From Burkholderiaceae bacterium (GTDB taxonomy: Bacteria; Pseudomonadota; Gammaproteobacteria; Burkholderiales; Burkholderiaceae_E): DNA of 64,000 nt. A program made the translations under genes and the position numbers. Below the pieces are notes generated by a model, which was not told the origin of the DNA, did no database searches, and worked only from the letters and a program-made list of their open reading frames with translations. The stretch lies in contig JAMLIS010000004.1 of assembly GCA_023954015.1 (NCBI GenBank), forward strand, positions 124,001 through 188,000, read 5' to 3'. Shown piece by piece: positions 53,725 to 63,062 of this stretch; within the stretch, counting starts at the first letter, position 1, and each line of letters starts with the position of its first letter.

Positions 53725-54503
53725 CGCGCGTTCTCCGCTGCGCTCGCGACTGCCTTCACCGGCTCGCGCTCGATCCAGCCGTAGCCGCGCTCCTCGAGTT
53801 CGAGGGCGAGTTCGCGTCCCCCCGAACGCACGATACGGCCCTCGGCCAGAACGTGCACGAAGTCGGGAACGATGTATTCGAGCAGGCGCTGGTAGTGCGT
53901 GATGACGAGCATCGCTCGATCGGGCGAGCGCAACCGGTTGATTCCGTCGGCGACGATGCGCAGCGCATCGATGTCCAGCCCCGAATCGGTTTCGTCGAGA
54001 ATCGCCAATTTCGGCTCGAGCAGCGCCATCTGCAGCACTTCGTTGCGCTTCTTCTCGCCGCCCGAAAAACCTTCGTTCACCGAGCGATAGAGAAACTCTT
54101 CCTTCATCTCGACGGCCTTCATCTCCGCCTTGACCTTCGCGAGGAAGTCCATCGCGTCGAGCTCGGGCAGTCCCTGGTGCCTGCGCACCCCGTTCACCGC
54201 CGCCTTCAGGAAGTAGGCGTTCGACACACCCGGGATCTCCACGGGATACTGGAACGCCAGGAAGATCCCGGAACGGGCGCGCTCCTCGATCGGCATCTGC
54301 AGCAGGTCCTCGCCCTGCCACGTCACCGTGCCGCCGTCGACCGTGTAGCTGGCGCGCCCGGCAAGCACCTGCGACAGCGTGCTCTTGCCCGAACCGTTCG
54401 GGCCCATGATCGCGTGCACCTCGCCGGCCTTCACCGAAAGGTCGATTCCGCGCAGGATCTGCTTGCCGTCGACCGAGGCCTTCAACTGACTGATTTCGAG
54501 CAT
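53721..54503 (-). CDS. sufC: Fe-S cluster assembly ATPase SufC
   Basis: 260-residue ABC-type soluble ATPase: Walker A GPNGSGKSTLSQVL, signature FSGGEKKRNEVLQ, Walker B AILDETDSGLDID. It drives conformational change in the SufBCD scaffold. ATG 54503, 13 bases after sufB. Confidence 0.97.
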   Translation of the reverse strand: MLEISQLKASVDGKQILRGIDLSVKAGEVHAIMGPNGSGKSTLSQVLAGRASYTVDGGTVTWQGEDLLQMPIEERARSGIFLAFQYPVEIPGVSNAYFLKAAVNGVRRHQGLPELDAMDFLAKVKAEMKAVEMKEEFLYRSVNEGFSGGEKKRNEVLQMALLEPKLAILDETDSGLDIDALRIVADGINRLRSPDRAMLVITHYQRLLEYIVPDFVHVLAEGRIVRSGGRELALELEERGYGWIEREPVKAVASAAENAR

Positions 54504-54516
54504 CTGGCGATTCTCC

Positions 54517-55965
54517 TCAACCCACGCTGCCTTCGAGACTGACGCCGATCAGATTCTGTGCCTCCACGGCGAACTCCATCGGCAGCTCCTTGAAAACTTC
54601 CTTGCAGAAACCGTTGACGATCATCGAGACGGCATCCTCGGCCGACAGGCCGCGCTGCATCGCGTAGAAGAGCTGGTCTTCGGCGATCCGCGAGGCGGTG
54701 GCCTCGTGCTCGACGTGCGCGGTGGGATTGCGCGTCTCGATGGTCGGGAAGGTGTGCGCCGCGCACTTGTCGCCGATCAGCAGCGAATCGCACTGCGTGT
54801 AGTTGCGCGCGCCCTCGGCCTTCGGCGACATGCGCACCAGTCCGCGGAAGGTGTTGCTGCCGTGACCGGCCGAAATGCCCTTGGAGATGATCGTGCTGCG
54901 CGTGTTGCGCCCCATGTGGATCATCTTCGTTCCGGTGTCGGCCTGCTGGCGATGGTTCGACAGCGCCACCGAGTAGAACTCGCCCACCGAGTCGTCGCCG
55001 CGCAGCAGCACGCTGGGATATTTCCAGGTGATCGCGGACCCGGTCTCGACCTGCGTCCACGAGATGCGCGAGCGCGCACCGCGGCAGTCGCCGCGCTTGG
55101 TGACGAAGTTGTAGATCCCGCCGACCCCGTTCTCGTCGCCCGGATACCAGTTCTGCACCGTGGAGTACTTGATGCTCGCGCCGTCGAGCGCGACCAGTTC
55201 GACGACCGCGGCGTGCAACTGGTTCTCGTCGCGCATCGGCGCCGTGCAGCCCTCGAGATAGCTGACCGAGGCGCCCTCCTCCGCGATGATCAGCGTGCGC
55301 TCGAACTGCCCGCTGTCGCGCGCGTTGATGCGGAAATACGTGGACAGCTCCATCGGGCAACGCACGCCCTTCGGAATGAAGACGAAGGATCCGTCGGAGA
55401 ACACCGCCGAGTTCAGCGCGGCGTAGAAGTTGTCGCTCGGCGGAACCACCGAGCCGAGGTACTGCTGGACGATCTCGGGATGGTTCTTCACCGCTTCGGA
55501 GAACGAGCAGAAGATGATCCCGTGCTCGCCGAGCTGCTTCTGGAATGTGGTGGCCACGGACACCGAATCGAACACCGCATCGACCGCGACGCCCGCCAGG
55601 CGGGCGCGCTCGTGCAGCGGAACGCCGAGCTTCTCGAAGGTGCGCAGCAGCTCCGGATCGACCTCGTCGAGGCTCTTCGGGCCGTCGGTTTTCGTCTTCG
55701 GCGCCGCGTAATAGACGATGTCCTGGAAGTCGACCGGCGGATAGCTGACTTTCGCCCACTCGGGGTTGCGCATCGTCAGCCACCGGCGATACGCGCGCAG
55801 CCGCCACTCGAGCATGAACGCGGGTTCGCCCTTGCGCTGCGAGATCAGGTGGACCGTCTCTTCCGACAGCCCCTTCGGGATCGTGTCGGTCTCGATCTCG
55901 GTGACGAACCCCGCCGCGTACTCGCGGTCGAGAAAGCTGTCGATCTGGGGGGTCGCGGAACTCAT
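54517..55965 (-). CDS. sufB: Fe-S cluster assembly scaffold SufB
   Basis: 482-residue core scaffold. Typical blocks are [59 protein letters not shown] and [18 protein letters not shown] (the conserved cluster-site Cys region). ATG 55965 overlaps the stop of the regulator gene in ATGA, so regulator and scaffold are translationally coupled. Confidence 0.97.
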   Translation of the reverse strand: MSSATPQIDSFLDREYAAGFVTEIETDTIPKGLSEETVHLISQRKGEPAFMLEWRLRAYRRWLTMRNPEWAKVSYPPVDFQDIVYYAAPKTKTDGPKSLDEVDPELLRTFEKLGVPLHERARLAGVAVDAVFDSVSVATTFQKQLGEHGIIFCSFSEAVKNHPEIVQQYLGSVVPPSDNFYAALNSAVFSDGSFVFIPKGVRCPMELSTYFRINARDSGQFERTLIIAEEGASVSYLEGCTAPMRDENQLHAAVVELVALDGASIKYSTVQNWYPGDENGVGGIYNFVTKRGDCRGARSRISWTQVETGSAITWKYPSVLLRGDDSVGEFYSVALSNHRQQADTGTKMIHMGRNTRSTIISKGISAGHGSNTFRGLVRMSPKAEGARNYTQCDSLLIGDKCAAHTFPTIETRNPTAHVEHEATASRIAEDQLFYAMQRGLSAEDAVSMIVNGFCKEVFKELPMEFAVEAQNLIGVSLEGSVG

Positions 55966-56537
55966 GCGATGGATTCCTCTCGGGGTTGCGCGGGTCGCGC
56001 CGCGGGCGACGCCCGCTTGCGCGCACGCGCCGTCGTTTTCGGTGCCCCGGGCGCGTGCGCGCCGGCCGGGGCTTCGTCGAGCGGGACGACGCGCATCATG
56101 TCGGCCAGCGTCACGCTCTCCAGCGTGCGGCGAACGATCCGGTTGATGCGCTGCCAGTTCGAGCGGATGCGGCAGCTGCCCTCGAAGCCGCACAGCCCCG
56201 TGGAGGCACTGCACTCCGTGAGACCGAAAGGCTGGTCCTCGAGCGCGTCGACGATGTCGGCGACGGTGATCGACTCGGGCGCGCGGCTGAGCGAATAACC
56301 GCCGCGCAGCCCGCGATTGCTGCGAACCAGGTCGTGCCTGCCGAGCGCCTTGAGCACCTTGCTCACCGTGGGCGCGCCGAGCCCGAGTTGCACCGCGACG
56401 TCCGCGGCGCTGTGCATCCGTTCGGGATGCGACGCCAGGTACGTGAGCGCAAGCGTTCCGTAGTCGGTGAGGCGGTTGATCCGGAGCATCGGCAGCAGGC
56501 GTCTTTCGCCGGGTTTCCTTGCGGGAAGCAGTGCCAT
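55962..56537 (-). CDS. Rrf2-family regulator of the SUF operon
   Basis: 191-residue IscR-like repressor. The winged helix is [20 protein letters not shown] to [21 protein letters not shown], and three cysteines ([14 protein letters not shown]) fit an Fe-S cluster sensor. It heads the suf operon. ATG 56537 has AAGGG upstream; ATG 56489 ([11 protein letters not shown]) is the alternative and matches relatives closely. A TTG at 56600 cannot be the start because it is part of the -35 box. The C-terminal basic Ala/Arg tail is an extension. Confidence 0.9.
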   Translation of the reverse strand: MALLPARKPGERRLLPMLRINRLTDYGTLALTYLASHPERMHSAADVAVQLGLGAPTVSKVLKALGRHDLVRSNRGLRGGYSLSRAPESITVADIVDALEDQPFGLTECSASTGLCGFEGSCRIRSNWQRINRIVRRTLESVTLADMMRVVPLDEAPAGAHAPGAPKTTARARKRASPAARPAQPREESIA

Positions 56538-56541
56538 TTCC

Positions 56542-56558
56542 ACGCCCTTTCCGGGCGT
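56542..56558. promoter_or_regulatory. Inverted repeat in the leader of the SUF regulator
   Basis: ACGCCC-TTTCC-GGGCGT, perfect 6-bp arms with a five-base spacer, placed between the predicted transcription start (about 56564) and the ATG at 56537. It could be an operator or an RNA hairpin near the ribosome site. Its sequence does not match an obvious IscR box. Confidence 0.45.
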
Positions 56559-56570
56559 CGAACACCGCAA

Positions 56571-56600
56571 ACAGTACCACTTCGGTCCTCTATCTGTCAA
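56571..56600 (-). promoter_or_regulatory. Promoter of the SUF operon
   Basis: Minus-strand -35 TTGACA (56595-56600, perfect), an 18-base spacer and -10 TACTGT (56571-56576). Start predicted near 56564. It is divergent from the benzoyl-CoA reductase promoter; the FNR-type box lies about 42 bp upstream of this -35. Confidence 0.65.
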
Positions 56601-56641
56601 AGCGCGGCGGACGACTTTTCTTCTTGTCGCGGCCGGCTTTC

Positions 56642-56655
56642 TTGATGTGCATCAA
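56642..56655. promoter_or_regulatory. FNR/Anr-type box upstream of bzdN
   Basis: TTGATGTGCATCAA is a perfect match to the TTGAT-N4-ATCAA consensus of FNR-family regulators. Its centre (56648.5) is 41.5 bp before a start predicted at 56690, the class II activation position. In Azoarcus the FNR homologue AcpR activates the bzd promoter in this way, so anaerobic control is expected. Confidence 0.85.
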
Positions 56656-56676
56656 GGGCTCTCCGGCCTGCTGGGC

Positions 56677-56682
56677 GACAAT
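56677..56682 (+). promoter_or_regulatory. -10 element of the bzd promoter
   Basis: GACAAT matches four of six positions of TATAAT and lies the right distance from the FNR-type box. No good -35 is present, as expected for an FNR-dependent class II promoter. Transcription would start near 56689-56690. Confidence 0.6.
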
Positions 56683-56688
56683 TTACGC

Positions 56689-56704
56689 ATTCCGGTACCG
56701 GAAT
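56689..56704. promoter_or_regulatory. Perfect 16-bp palindrome at the bzd transcription start
   Basis: ATTCCGGTACCGGAAT is its own reverse complement and begins at the predicted +1. A protein bound here would block initiation, so it is a strong candidate operator for a repressor. It is unlike the TGCA repeats bound by BzdR in Azoarcus, and no bzdR gene is in the window. Confidence 0.6.
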
Positions 56705-56730
56705 ACCAGATTAAGCCGATGGAGGCACAC

Positions 56731-57918
56731 ATGACCGACCAGGCCAAGCCGGCCCCGACCGACCCCGAGCAGCGACTCGGCGACATTTTCGAGCATTGCA
56801 ACAACCTGCGGCTCGGACCGATGCCGTCGGCCGACTCCCTGCCCGAGGGCTATACCGGGACCTTCGGCCACTTCCCGGTCTATTTCCCCGAGGAGATCGT
56901 CCACGCCGCCGGGCTGATTCCCGTGAGCGTGCTGGGCGGGGGCAACAAGCTCGAACTGAAGCATGCCGACGCCCACATGGGCTCGTTCATCTGCTCGATC
57001 TGCCGCTCGACGACGGAACTCGGGCTGAACGGCTCGCTCGACGGGCTCACCGGCTTCGTCACGCACCCGATCTGCGACGCCGCCAAGCATCTGGCCGGCA
57101 TCTGGTCGCGCAACTTCCCGGACCGGCTCGGGCAGATCCTCTACCTGCCGCAGAACCCGAACACGCCCGGGTCGGTGCGCTACACGAGCGCCGAATACCA
57201 GCGCCTGCGCAGCGACGTCGAGAAGAAGATCGGCCGCACGATCGACGACGAAGCCATCTGGCGCAGCATCCGCATCTACAACCGCAACCGCGCGCTGCTG
57301 CGCGACCTCTACGCGCTGCGCTGCGACGAGCCGTGGAAGGTCGGCACGAGCGAGTTGTACCTGCTGATGCGAGCGCGCACGCGCATGCCGGCGGAGCAGC
57401 ACAACGCGCTCCTCGAAGAGGCGCTCGGGCTGCTGCGCGCGCGCAGGCGCGCCGCGCAGGACAAGCCGCGCGTCGTCTTCGTCGGCGGCTTCTGCGAGCA
57501 GCCGCCGCTGGAGATGCTCGAGGCGCTCGACGACACCTGCTACGTCGTCGACGACGACCTGCTGATCGGCCTGCGCTGGATCACCTCGGACGTCCCCGAG
57601 AAAGGCGACCCGGTGTGGGCGCTCGCCGAGAGCTTCATCGAACGTTCGGCCGCGAGCCCCGTGCAGCACGACGAGCGCAAGACCAAGGCCGGCTACCTGA
57701 TGGACATGATCCGCACGAGCCGCGCCGACGCCGCCATCGTCACCGCCGCGAAGTTCTGCGAACCGGGCCTCGACGAGCAGGTCACCTGGTCGAAGCACCT
57801 CGACAAGGTCGGCGTGCAGCACCTCGTCCTCGAGTTCGAGGAAAAGATGACGTCGTTCGAACAGATGTCGATGCAACTCGAAACCTTCGCCGAATCGCTC
57901 CTGTTCGCGATCGCCTGA
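56731..57918 (+). CDS. bzdN: Benzoyl-CoA reductase subunit BzdN
   Basis: 395-residue member of the benzoyl-CoA reductase/2-hydroxyglutaryl-CoA dehydratase family. [20 protein letters not shown] and [20 protein letters not shown] are characteristic, with cluster cysteines in FICSICRS and [10 protein letters not shown]. It forms the catalytic half of the ATP-driven enzyme with BzdO, reducing the aromatic ring of benzoyl-CoA. ATG 56731 is chosen for GGAGG five bases before; ATG 56719 is also in frame. First gene of the operon, in the order N-O-P-Q-M known from Azoarcus. Confidence 0.9.
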   Translation: MTDQAKPAPTDPEQRLGDIFEHCNNLRLGPMPSADSLPEGYTGTFGHFPVYFPEEIVHAAGLIPVSVLGGGNKLELKHADAHMGSFICSICRSTTELGLNGSLDGLTGFVTHPICDAAKHLAGIWSRNFPDRLGQILYLPQNPNTPGSVRYTSAEYQRLRSDVEKKIGRTIDDEAIWRSIRIYNRNRALLRDLYALRCDEPWKVGTSELYLLMRARTRMPAEQHNALLEEALGLLRARRRAAQDKPRVVFVGGFCEQPPLEMLEALDDTCYVVDDDLLIGLRWITSDVPEKGDPVWALAESFIERSAASPVQHDERKTKAGYLMDMIRTSRADAAIVTAAKFCEPGLDEQVTWSKHLDKVGVQHLVLEFEEKMTSFEQMSMQLETFAESLLFAIA

Positions 57919-57933
57919 CCGGAGACTGCAACC

Positions 57934-59286
57934 ATGACAACCGCAACCGTCGAGAAGAACGCCGCGCCCGCCGCGGGCGACGAATTCAACGCCCACATGG
58001 AAGGGCAGAAGCTGTTCAAGGACTGGTACGCGGGCCTCGAGGGCGCCAACCAGCGCGGCGAACACGTGGCCAACGTGTTCGTGATGGGCAACGCCATCGA
58101 GATCCTGCGCGCCTTCGACTTCCGGCTCGTCTTCCCCGAGATCACGTCGCTGCAGATGGGCGTACGCAAGGTCTCCGAGGACTACCTGCGCGAATCCGAG
58201 GACTACGGCTACTCGCCCGACGTCTGCTCGTACGTGAAGGCCGACGTCGGACTGATCCTGCGCGAGCACAAGCACCCGGCCGGCACGATCCCGAAGGCCG
58301 ACATCGCCATCACCTCGAACATGTGCAGCACCTTCATCAAGTGGGGCGAGATCTGGGAGCACATGCTGAACACGCCGACCTTCACGCTCGACCTGCCCGG
58401 CCAGCGCTCGGCGAACTGGCAGGTGCGCCCGGGCGACGCGCAGCACATGGCCGACGCGCAGTGGGTCGAGGCGCAGTTCCGCGACCTGATCGGGCGCTGC
58501 GAGAAGATCACCGGCAAGAAGTTCGACATGGACAAGCTCGCCGAGATCGAGGACAACGTCAACAAGACGGTCGGGCACTGGAACAACGTGATGGCGCTGA
58601 ACCGCGTCTGCCCGGCGCCGTACAACGCGATGCTCGACGGCCTGACCTACATCGGCATCATGAACATCTACCGCGGCACGCCCGAGGGAACCGAGTTCAT
58701 GCGCCGGCTCGAGGAGTCGCTGCGCGCCAAGGTCGCGCGCGGCGAAGGACGCGTCGCCGAGGAACGCTTCCGGCTGCTGTTCTCGGGCACGCCGTGCTAC
58801 GTGTCGATGCGCCGGCTGATCGAGCTCTTCGAGACCTGGGGCGGCGTCTTCGCCTATTCCGACTACCTCACCTTCGCCGCCGGCGGAATGGACGCGGCCG
58901 AGGTCCGCTACGACACGTCGCGCCCACTCGAGAGCCTGGCCGAGGTCACGGCGCTCGCCGCGCAGCGCGGCTTGTCGAACCAGTTCTTCTCGCACGAGCG
59001 CCTGGCGCAGCAGATCAAGGACTACGACGTCGACGGCATCGTCTTCCACGGCATCAAGAGCTGCCGCTTCGTCTCCTCGGGCATGGCCGATACGCGCAAC
59101 TACCTGAACGAGCGACTCGGCGTGCCGAGCCTTTACATCGAATCGGACCTGATCGACCCGCGCTACTGGTCCGATGCGCAGATCAAGAACCGCGTGGACG
59201 CGTTCTTCGAGTCGCTGCAGAACCGCGGCGGAGCTGCGCCGGGAACGACCAGGTCCAACGCCCACACCCTCGGGAGGCAGGCATGA
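57934..59286 (+). CDS. bzdO: Benzoyl-CoA reductase subunit BzdO
   Basis: 450-residue second catalytic-half subunit, homologous to BzdN. Family segments are [32 protein letters not shown] with a cluster Cys, [17 protein letters not shown] and [24 protein letters not shown] lies upstream of ATG 57934, 15 bases after bzdN. The stop overlaps bzdP in ATGA. Confidence 0.92.
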   Translation: MTTATVEKNAAPAAGDEFNAHMEGQKLFKDWYAGLEGANQRGEHVANVFVMGNAIEILRAFDFRLVFPEITSLQMGVRKVSEDYLRESEDYGYSPDVCSYVKADVGLILREHKHPAGTIPKADIAITSNMCSTFIKWGEIWEHMLNTPTFTLDLPGQRSANWQVRPGDAQHMADAQWVEAQFRDLIGRCEKITGKKFDMDKLAEIEDNVNKTVGHWNNVMALNRVCPAPYNAMLDGLTYIGIMNIYRGTPEGTEFMRRLEESLRAKVARGEGRVAEERFRLLFSGTPCYVSMRRLIELFETWGGVFAYSDYLTFAAGGMDAAEVRYDTSRPLESLAEVTALAAQRGLSNQFFSHERLAQQIKDYDVDGIVFHGIKSCRFVSSGMADTRNYLNERLGVPSLYIESDLIDPRYWSDAQIKNRVDAFFESLQNRGGAAPGTTRSNAHTLGRQA

Positions 59287-60089
59287 AGTACATCGGCGGA
59301 GTCGACGTCGGGTCGACGCAGACGAAGGCCGTGGTCATCGACGAGACCGGCAAGGTCGTCGGACGCGCGCTGGTCGACATGGAAACCAGCATGATCACCG
59401 TGGCAGAAGACGCGTTCAAGGCGGCGCTGGAGGACGCGGGCATCGATCAGTCGCAGGTCGTGCGCATCGCAGGCACCGGCTACGGCCGCTACAACGTGAA
59501 GTTCGGCCACGAACAGGTCACCGAGATCACCTGCCACGCGCGCGGCGCGGTGTCGCTGTTTCCGAACACGCGAACGGTCATCGACATCGGCGGACAGGAC
59601 ACCAAGGCCATCCGCGTCAAGCCCGACGGGCAGGTCGACGATTTCACGATGAACGACAAGTGTGCAGCCGGCACCGGGCGCTTCCTCGGCGCGGCGTCGT
59701 ACGCGCTGGAGCTTCCGTTGTCCGAACTCGGCTCGATGGCGCTGCGTTCGAAGAACCCGGTGCGCATCACGACGACGTGCACCGTGTTCGCCGAGTCGGA
59801 GATCATCAGCCACCTCGCCAAGGGAATCCTTCCCGAGGACGTGCTGATGGGCGTGCACCAGGCGATCACCAGCCGCTGCGTCTCGCTGGCGCGGCGCGTG
59901 GGCATCAACCCCGAAGTGACCTTCACCGGCGGCGTCAGTCGCAACCAGGCGATGGTCAAGCTGATCGAGGACGCGATCGGAACGAAGCTCAACGTGAGCC
60001 CCGAGGCGCACTTCTGCGGCGCGCTCGGCGCGGCGCTGTTCGCGCGCGACCACGCATTCGGACTCACCGCCGAACCGGCGGTAGCCTGA
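59283..60089 (+). CDS. bzdP: Benzoyl-CoA reductase activating subunit BzdP (ASKHA)
   Basis: 268-residue acetate/sugar kinase-Hsc70-actin ATPase that drives electrons into the catalytic half at low potential. The phosphate-binding loop is [24 protein letters not shown] follows, and cluster cysteines in [11 protein letters not shown] and [11 protein letters not shown] bind the bridging [4Fe-4S]. Partner of BzdQ. Length is close to archerase-type activators (about 260-290). Confidence 0.92.
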   Translation: MKYIGGVDVGSTQTKAVVIDETGKVVGRALVDMETSMITVAEDAFKAALEDAGIDQSQVVRIAGTGYGRYNVKFGHEQVTEITCHARGAVSLFPNTRTVIDIGGQDTKAIRVKPDGQVDDFTMNDKCAAGTGRFLGAASYALELPLSELGSMALRSKNPVRITTTCTVFAESEIISHLAKGILPEDVLMGVHQAITSRCVSLARRVGINPEVTFTGGVSRNQAMVKLIEDAIGTKLNVSPEAHFCGALGAALFARDHAFGLTAEPAVA

Positions 60090-60099
60090 GGAGAAAGAC

Positions 60100-61125
60100 A
60101 TGATCAACGCCGTCGGCATCGACATCGGCTCCACCTACACGAAGGCGATCTGCCTGGACGGCGACCGCAAGGTCGTCGGCATGGCCGTGCGCAAGACGGG
60201 CTTCAAGCTGGCGCAGGCCGCCGAAGCCGTGTTCGAGGACCTGCTGGTCAACTGCAAGCTCGACCGCTCCGCGGTGACCTACGTCAGCTCCACCGGATAC
60301 GGGCGCTACGTCGTCGACTTCCGCCACGCGCAGGTCACCGAACTCACCGCCCACGCGCAGGCAGCCACGCAGCTCTTCCCCGACACGCGCACGATCCTCG
60401 ACATCGGCGGCCAGGACATCAAGGCGATCAAGGTCGACCCCGAAGGACGCGTCAAGGCCTTCCGCCTGAACGACAAGTGCGCCGCCGGCACCGGCGCCTT
60501 CCTCGAGAAGACCGCCCGCTACCTGGGCCTGACTACCGAGGACATCGGTCCGTACGCCAAACGCTCGACCTCGCCCAAGGCGATCAGCAGCGTATGCGCG
60601 GTGTTCGCCGAATCGGAGGTCATCAACCACCTGGCCAACGGCATTCCCGCCGAGGACATCATGATGGGCGCGATGGTATCGCTGGGCGGGCGCGCGATCC
60701 AGCTGATGCGCCGCGTGGGCCTGGAGCCCGGTTACATGCTCACCGGCGGCATGACGCGCAACGTCGCGATGATCGACGCGCTGCAAAGCGCGCTCGGCGC
60801 GCGCTTCCACGTTGCCCCCGACGGGCTGGGCCAGCTGAACGGCGCCTACGGGGCGGCGTACCTGGGCCTGCGTCGCGTCGAAAAGCTGCGTGCCGATGGC
60901 AGGCCGATACCGCCGACGGCGGCGGAACTGGGCGGCGAAGAGAAGAAGCCCGCGCGTCGCTGGTCGGCGATGGCGCTGACCGATCTGCGCTTCGACCTGT
61001 CCGGCGATCCCGGCGAATGCCCGGTCGTCGTCACCGAGGCGAGCCGCGGCAAGACCCCGGCGCACCGGATCAGCGTCGCCGAAGTGAAGGCCGAGGCCGA
61101 GAAGGCCGTTCCCGCGGCCGGCTGA
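60100..61125 (+). CDS. bzdQ: Benzoyl-CoA reductase activating subunit BzdQ (ASKHA)
   Basis: 341-residue ASKHA ATPase paralogous to Bzd[41 protein letters not shown] and SVCAVFAESEVINHLANGIP. A C-terminal extension of about 70 residues (from RRVEKLRADGRP) is absent from BzdP. GAGGAG precedes ATG 60100. Having two unlike ASKHA subunits marks this as benzoyl-CoA reductase rather than hydroxyacyl-CoA dehydratase, which uses one homodimeric activator. Confidence 0.92.
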   Translation: MINAVGIDIGSTYTKAICLDGDRKVVGMAVRKTGFKLAQAAEAVFEDLLVNCKLDRSAVTYVSSTGYGRYVVDFRHAQVTELTAHAQAATQLFPDTRTILDIGGQDIKAIKVDPEGRVKAFRLNDKCAAGTGAFLEKTARYLGLTTEDIGPYAKRSTSPKAISSVCAVFAESEVINHLANGIPAEDIMMGAMVSLGGRAIQLMRRVGLEPGYMLTGGMTRNVAMIDALQSALGARFHVAPDGLGQLNGAYGAAYLGLRRVEKLRADGRPIPPTAAELGGEEKKPARRWSAMALTDLRFDLSGDPGECPVVVTEASRGKTPAHRISVAEVKAEAEKAVPAAG

Positions 61126-61144
61126 ACCCTGGAGGAAAAGCGCG

Positions 61145-61474
61145 ATGACCCACGTCGTTACCGAAGCCTGCATCAACTGCCGGCACACCGACTGCGTCGA
61201 GACCTGTCCGGTGGACGCATTCCATGCCGGACCGAACTTCCTCGTCATCGATCCCGAAGTCTGCATCGATTGCGCGGCCTGCGTGCCGGCGTGCCCGGTC
61301 GAGGCGATCTACATCGACGGCGACGTTCCGGGATCGATGCACGCGTACGTCGCCCTCAATGCCGAACTGGCGCGGGCGTGGCCGGAGATCACGATCCGGG
61401 AAGACGCGATGCCCGATGCCGATCACTGGGCCACTGTCACCGACAAGCGCGCGGAACTGAAGGAAGCGGCCTGA
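61145..61474 (+). CDS. bzdM: Ferredoxin BzdM, electron donor to benzoyl-CoA reductase
   Basis: 109-residue two-cluster ferredoxin. Cluster one ligands are Cys9-x2-Cys12-x4-Cys17-x3-Cys21; cluster two are Cys40-x2-Cys43-x2-Cys46-x3-Cys50. The x4 spacing and 50-residue tail fit the ferredoxin type that serves benzoyl-CoA reductases. GGAGG precedes ATG 61145. It closes the bzdNOPQM block. Confidence 0.92.
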   Translation: MTHVVTEACINCRHTDCVETCPVDAFHAGPNFLVIDPEVCIDCAACVPACPVEAIYIDGDVPGSMHAYVALNAELARAWPEITIREDAMPDADHWATVTDKRAELKEAA

Positions 61475-61499
61475 CCTGCCCCGCATGCGGAGAAACGAA

Positions 61500-61943
61500 A
61501 TGGAAACGATCAACGACTACATGATGGGCGATCATCGCCTGTGCGACGCGATCTTCGAGCGCGCCGACCGCGCCGCCGAAGCAGGCGACTTCGCGGCGCT
61601 CGAGCGCGAGTCCGCCGACTTCCTTCGGCGGATCGCCGCGCACATCGAAATGGAGGAACGCCTGCTCTTCCCCGCCTTCGAGGAGCGCACGGGAATGGGC
61701 GCCGGCGGCCCCACCGCGACGATGATCGACGAGCACCGTGCGATGGAGGGCCTCTTCGAGCAGATGCGCGACGCGATCACCGCCCGCAACGCCACGGCCT
61801 ACCGCGCCGCCTCGGCCCAGGTGATGGAAATCCTCGTACCCCACAACCAGAAGGAAGAGCAGATGATGTATCCGATGCTCGATTCTGCGCTGGGCGACGA
61901 AGCCGCGGCGCTGCTCGACGAGGTCAAGGCGATGGCGGTCTGA
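61500..61943 (+). CDS. Hemerythrin-like domain protein
   Basis: 147-residue four-helix protein. His12, His48, Glu52, His79, His115 and Glu119 fit the di-iron ligand pattern of hemerythrin. It would bind oxygen, NO or iron. ATG 61500 has GGAG seven to eight bases before; an upstream ATG at 61485 lacks support. It follows bzdM closely and so is probably expressed with the oxygen-sensitive reductase, where oxygen scavenging or sensing would make sense (inference). Confidence 0.88.
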   Translation: METINDYMMGDHRLCDAIFERADRAAEAGDFAALERESADFLRRIAAHIEMEERLLFPAFEERTGMGAGGPTATMIDEHRAMEGLFEQMRDAITARNATAYRAASAQVMEILVPHNQKEEQMMYPMLDSALGDEAAALLDEVKAMAV

Positions 61944-62009
61944 CCGACCAAGGAGAGAAGGGACTATCCTCTCTCTTCTCGCGCGGGATCGCGCGCAGGC
62001 CGAGCCGCC

Positions 62010-62996
62010 ATGTTCGCAATGGTGCTTCGCGCGCCCGGCACGCCGCTCGTGCCGGAGCACCGACCGGATCCGACACCCGGCAAAGGCGAGGCGCTGCTGC
62101 GCGTGACGGCCTGCGGCGTATGCCGCACCGACCTGCACATCGTCGACGGCGAACTCGCGCTGCCGAAGCTCCCGGTCGTTCCGGGCCACGAGGTCGTCGG
62201 CGTCGTCGAGGCGCTGGGCGCAGGCGTACGGGATCTTTCTATCGGCGAGCGCGTGGGCGTTCCCTGGCTCGGGCACAGCTGCGGGCACTGCACCTGGTGT
62301 GTCGCCCATCGAGAGAATCTCTGCGACACGCCGAACTTCACCGGCCTGCACCGCGATGGCGGCTATGCGACGCATCTGGTGGCGGACGCCCGCTTCTGCC
62401 ACTCGCTCGAGGGCATTGCGATGTCCGACGCGCAGGCCGCGCCGCTGCTGTGCGCCGGGCTGATCGGCTGGCGCTCGTTGAAGTTCGCCGGCGACGCGCA
62501 GGCACTCGGCCTGTACGGCTTCGGCGCAGCGGCCCACCTGATCGCCCAGCTCGCCGTGCGTCAGGCACGCCGCGTCCACGCGTTCGTACGCCCCGGCGAC
62601 GCCGCAGCCGCTGCGCACGCCCGCTCGCTCGGCGTGCAATGGGCGGGCGGCTCCGACGAGATGCCTCCCGAAGCGCTGGACGCGGCGATCCTGTTCGCGC
62701 CGGTCGGCGCGCTCGTGCCGCAGGCGCTGCGTGCGCTTCGCAAGGCGGGGACTGTCGTCTGCGGCGGCATCCACATGAGCGACATTCCGTCCTTCCCCTA
62801 CGAGATCCTGTGGAACGAGCGCGAGATCCGCTCGGTGGCGAACCTCACGCGCGAGGACGGCCGCGAGTTCCTCGACCAGGTGCGCGCGAACCCGATCCGG
62901 GTGGACGTGCAGACGTGGCCGCTCGCACAGGCGAACGAGGCACTCGCCGCGCTGCGCGAAGGCAGGATCACCGGTGCCGCAGTGCTGCAGCCGTAG
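62010..62996 (+). CDS. Zinc-dependent alcohol dehydrogenase
   Basis: 328-residue medium-chain dehydrogenase. The catalytic zinc site includes Cys in ACGVCRTDLH and GHE in VPGHEVVGVVE. Structural zinc cysteines are in CGHCTWCVAHRENLC, and the NAD-binding glycines are in LYGFGAAAHLIAQLA. It resembles the AdhA group more than the 6-hydroxycyclohex-1-ene-carbonyl-CoA dehydrogenase of the benzoyl-CoA pathway, although that alternative cannot be excluded. The ATG at 62010 lacks a clear ribosome site. Confidence 0.88.
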   Translation: MFAMVLRAPGTPLVPEHRPDPTPGKGEALLRVTACGVCRTDLHIVDGELALPKLPVVPGHEVVGVVEALGAGVRDLSIGERVGVPWLGHSCGHCTWCVAHRENLCDTPNFTGLHRDGGYATHLVADARFCHSLEGIAMSDAQAAPLLCAGLIGWRSLKFAGDAQALGLYGFGAAAHLIAQLAVRQARRVHAFVRPGDAAAAAHARSLGVQWAGGSDEMPPEALDAAILFAPVGALVPQALRALRKAGTVVCGGIHMSDIPSFPYEILWNEREIRSVANLTREDGREFLDQVRANPIRVDVQTWPLAQANEALAALREGRITGAAVLQP

Positions 62997-63000
62997 CGCG

Positions 63001-63036
63001 CCGCTGCCACTGCCGCTGCCGCTGCCGCCGCTGCCG
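63001..63036. repeat. CTGCCG hexanucleotide repeat between convergent genes
   Basis: A run of imperfect CTGCCG/CCGCTG units fills the gap between the dehydrogenase stop and the livF stop. Just beyond it, AGCCGC (63042-63047) and GCGGCT (63059-63064) could pair around an 11-base loop as a weak bidirectional terminator, without a T-tract. Confidence 0.55.
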
Positions 63037-63062
63037 GGAGCAGCCGCGAGCGGCCGCGGCGG

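Noticed and set aside
56538..56600. TTG at 56600 as the start of the SUF regulator
   Set aside because: That TTG is the first part of the TTGACA -35 hexamer, and the codons down to 56538 show no family similarity.
56583..56730. BzdR-type TGCA repeats in the bzd promoter
   Set aside because: Only a single TGCA, inside the FNR-type box, is present; the paired TGCA pattern known from Azoarcus is absent.
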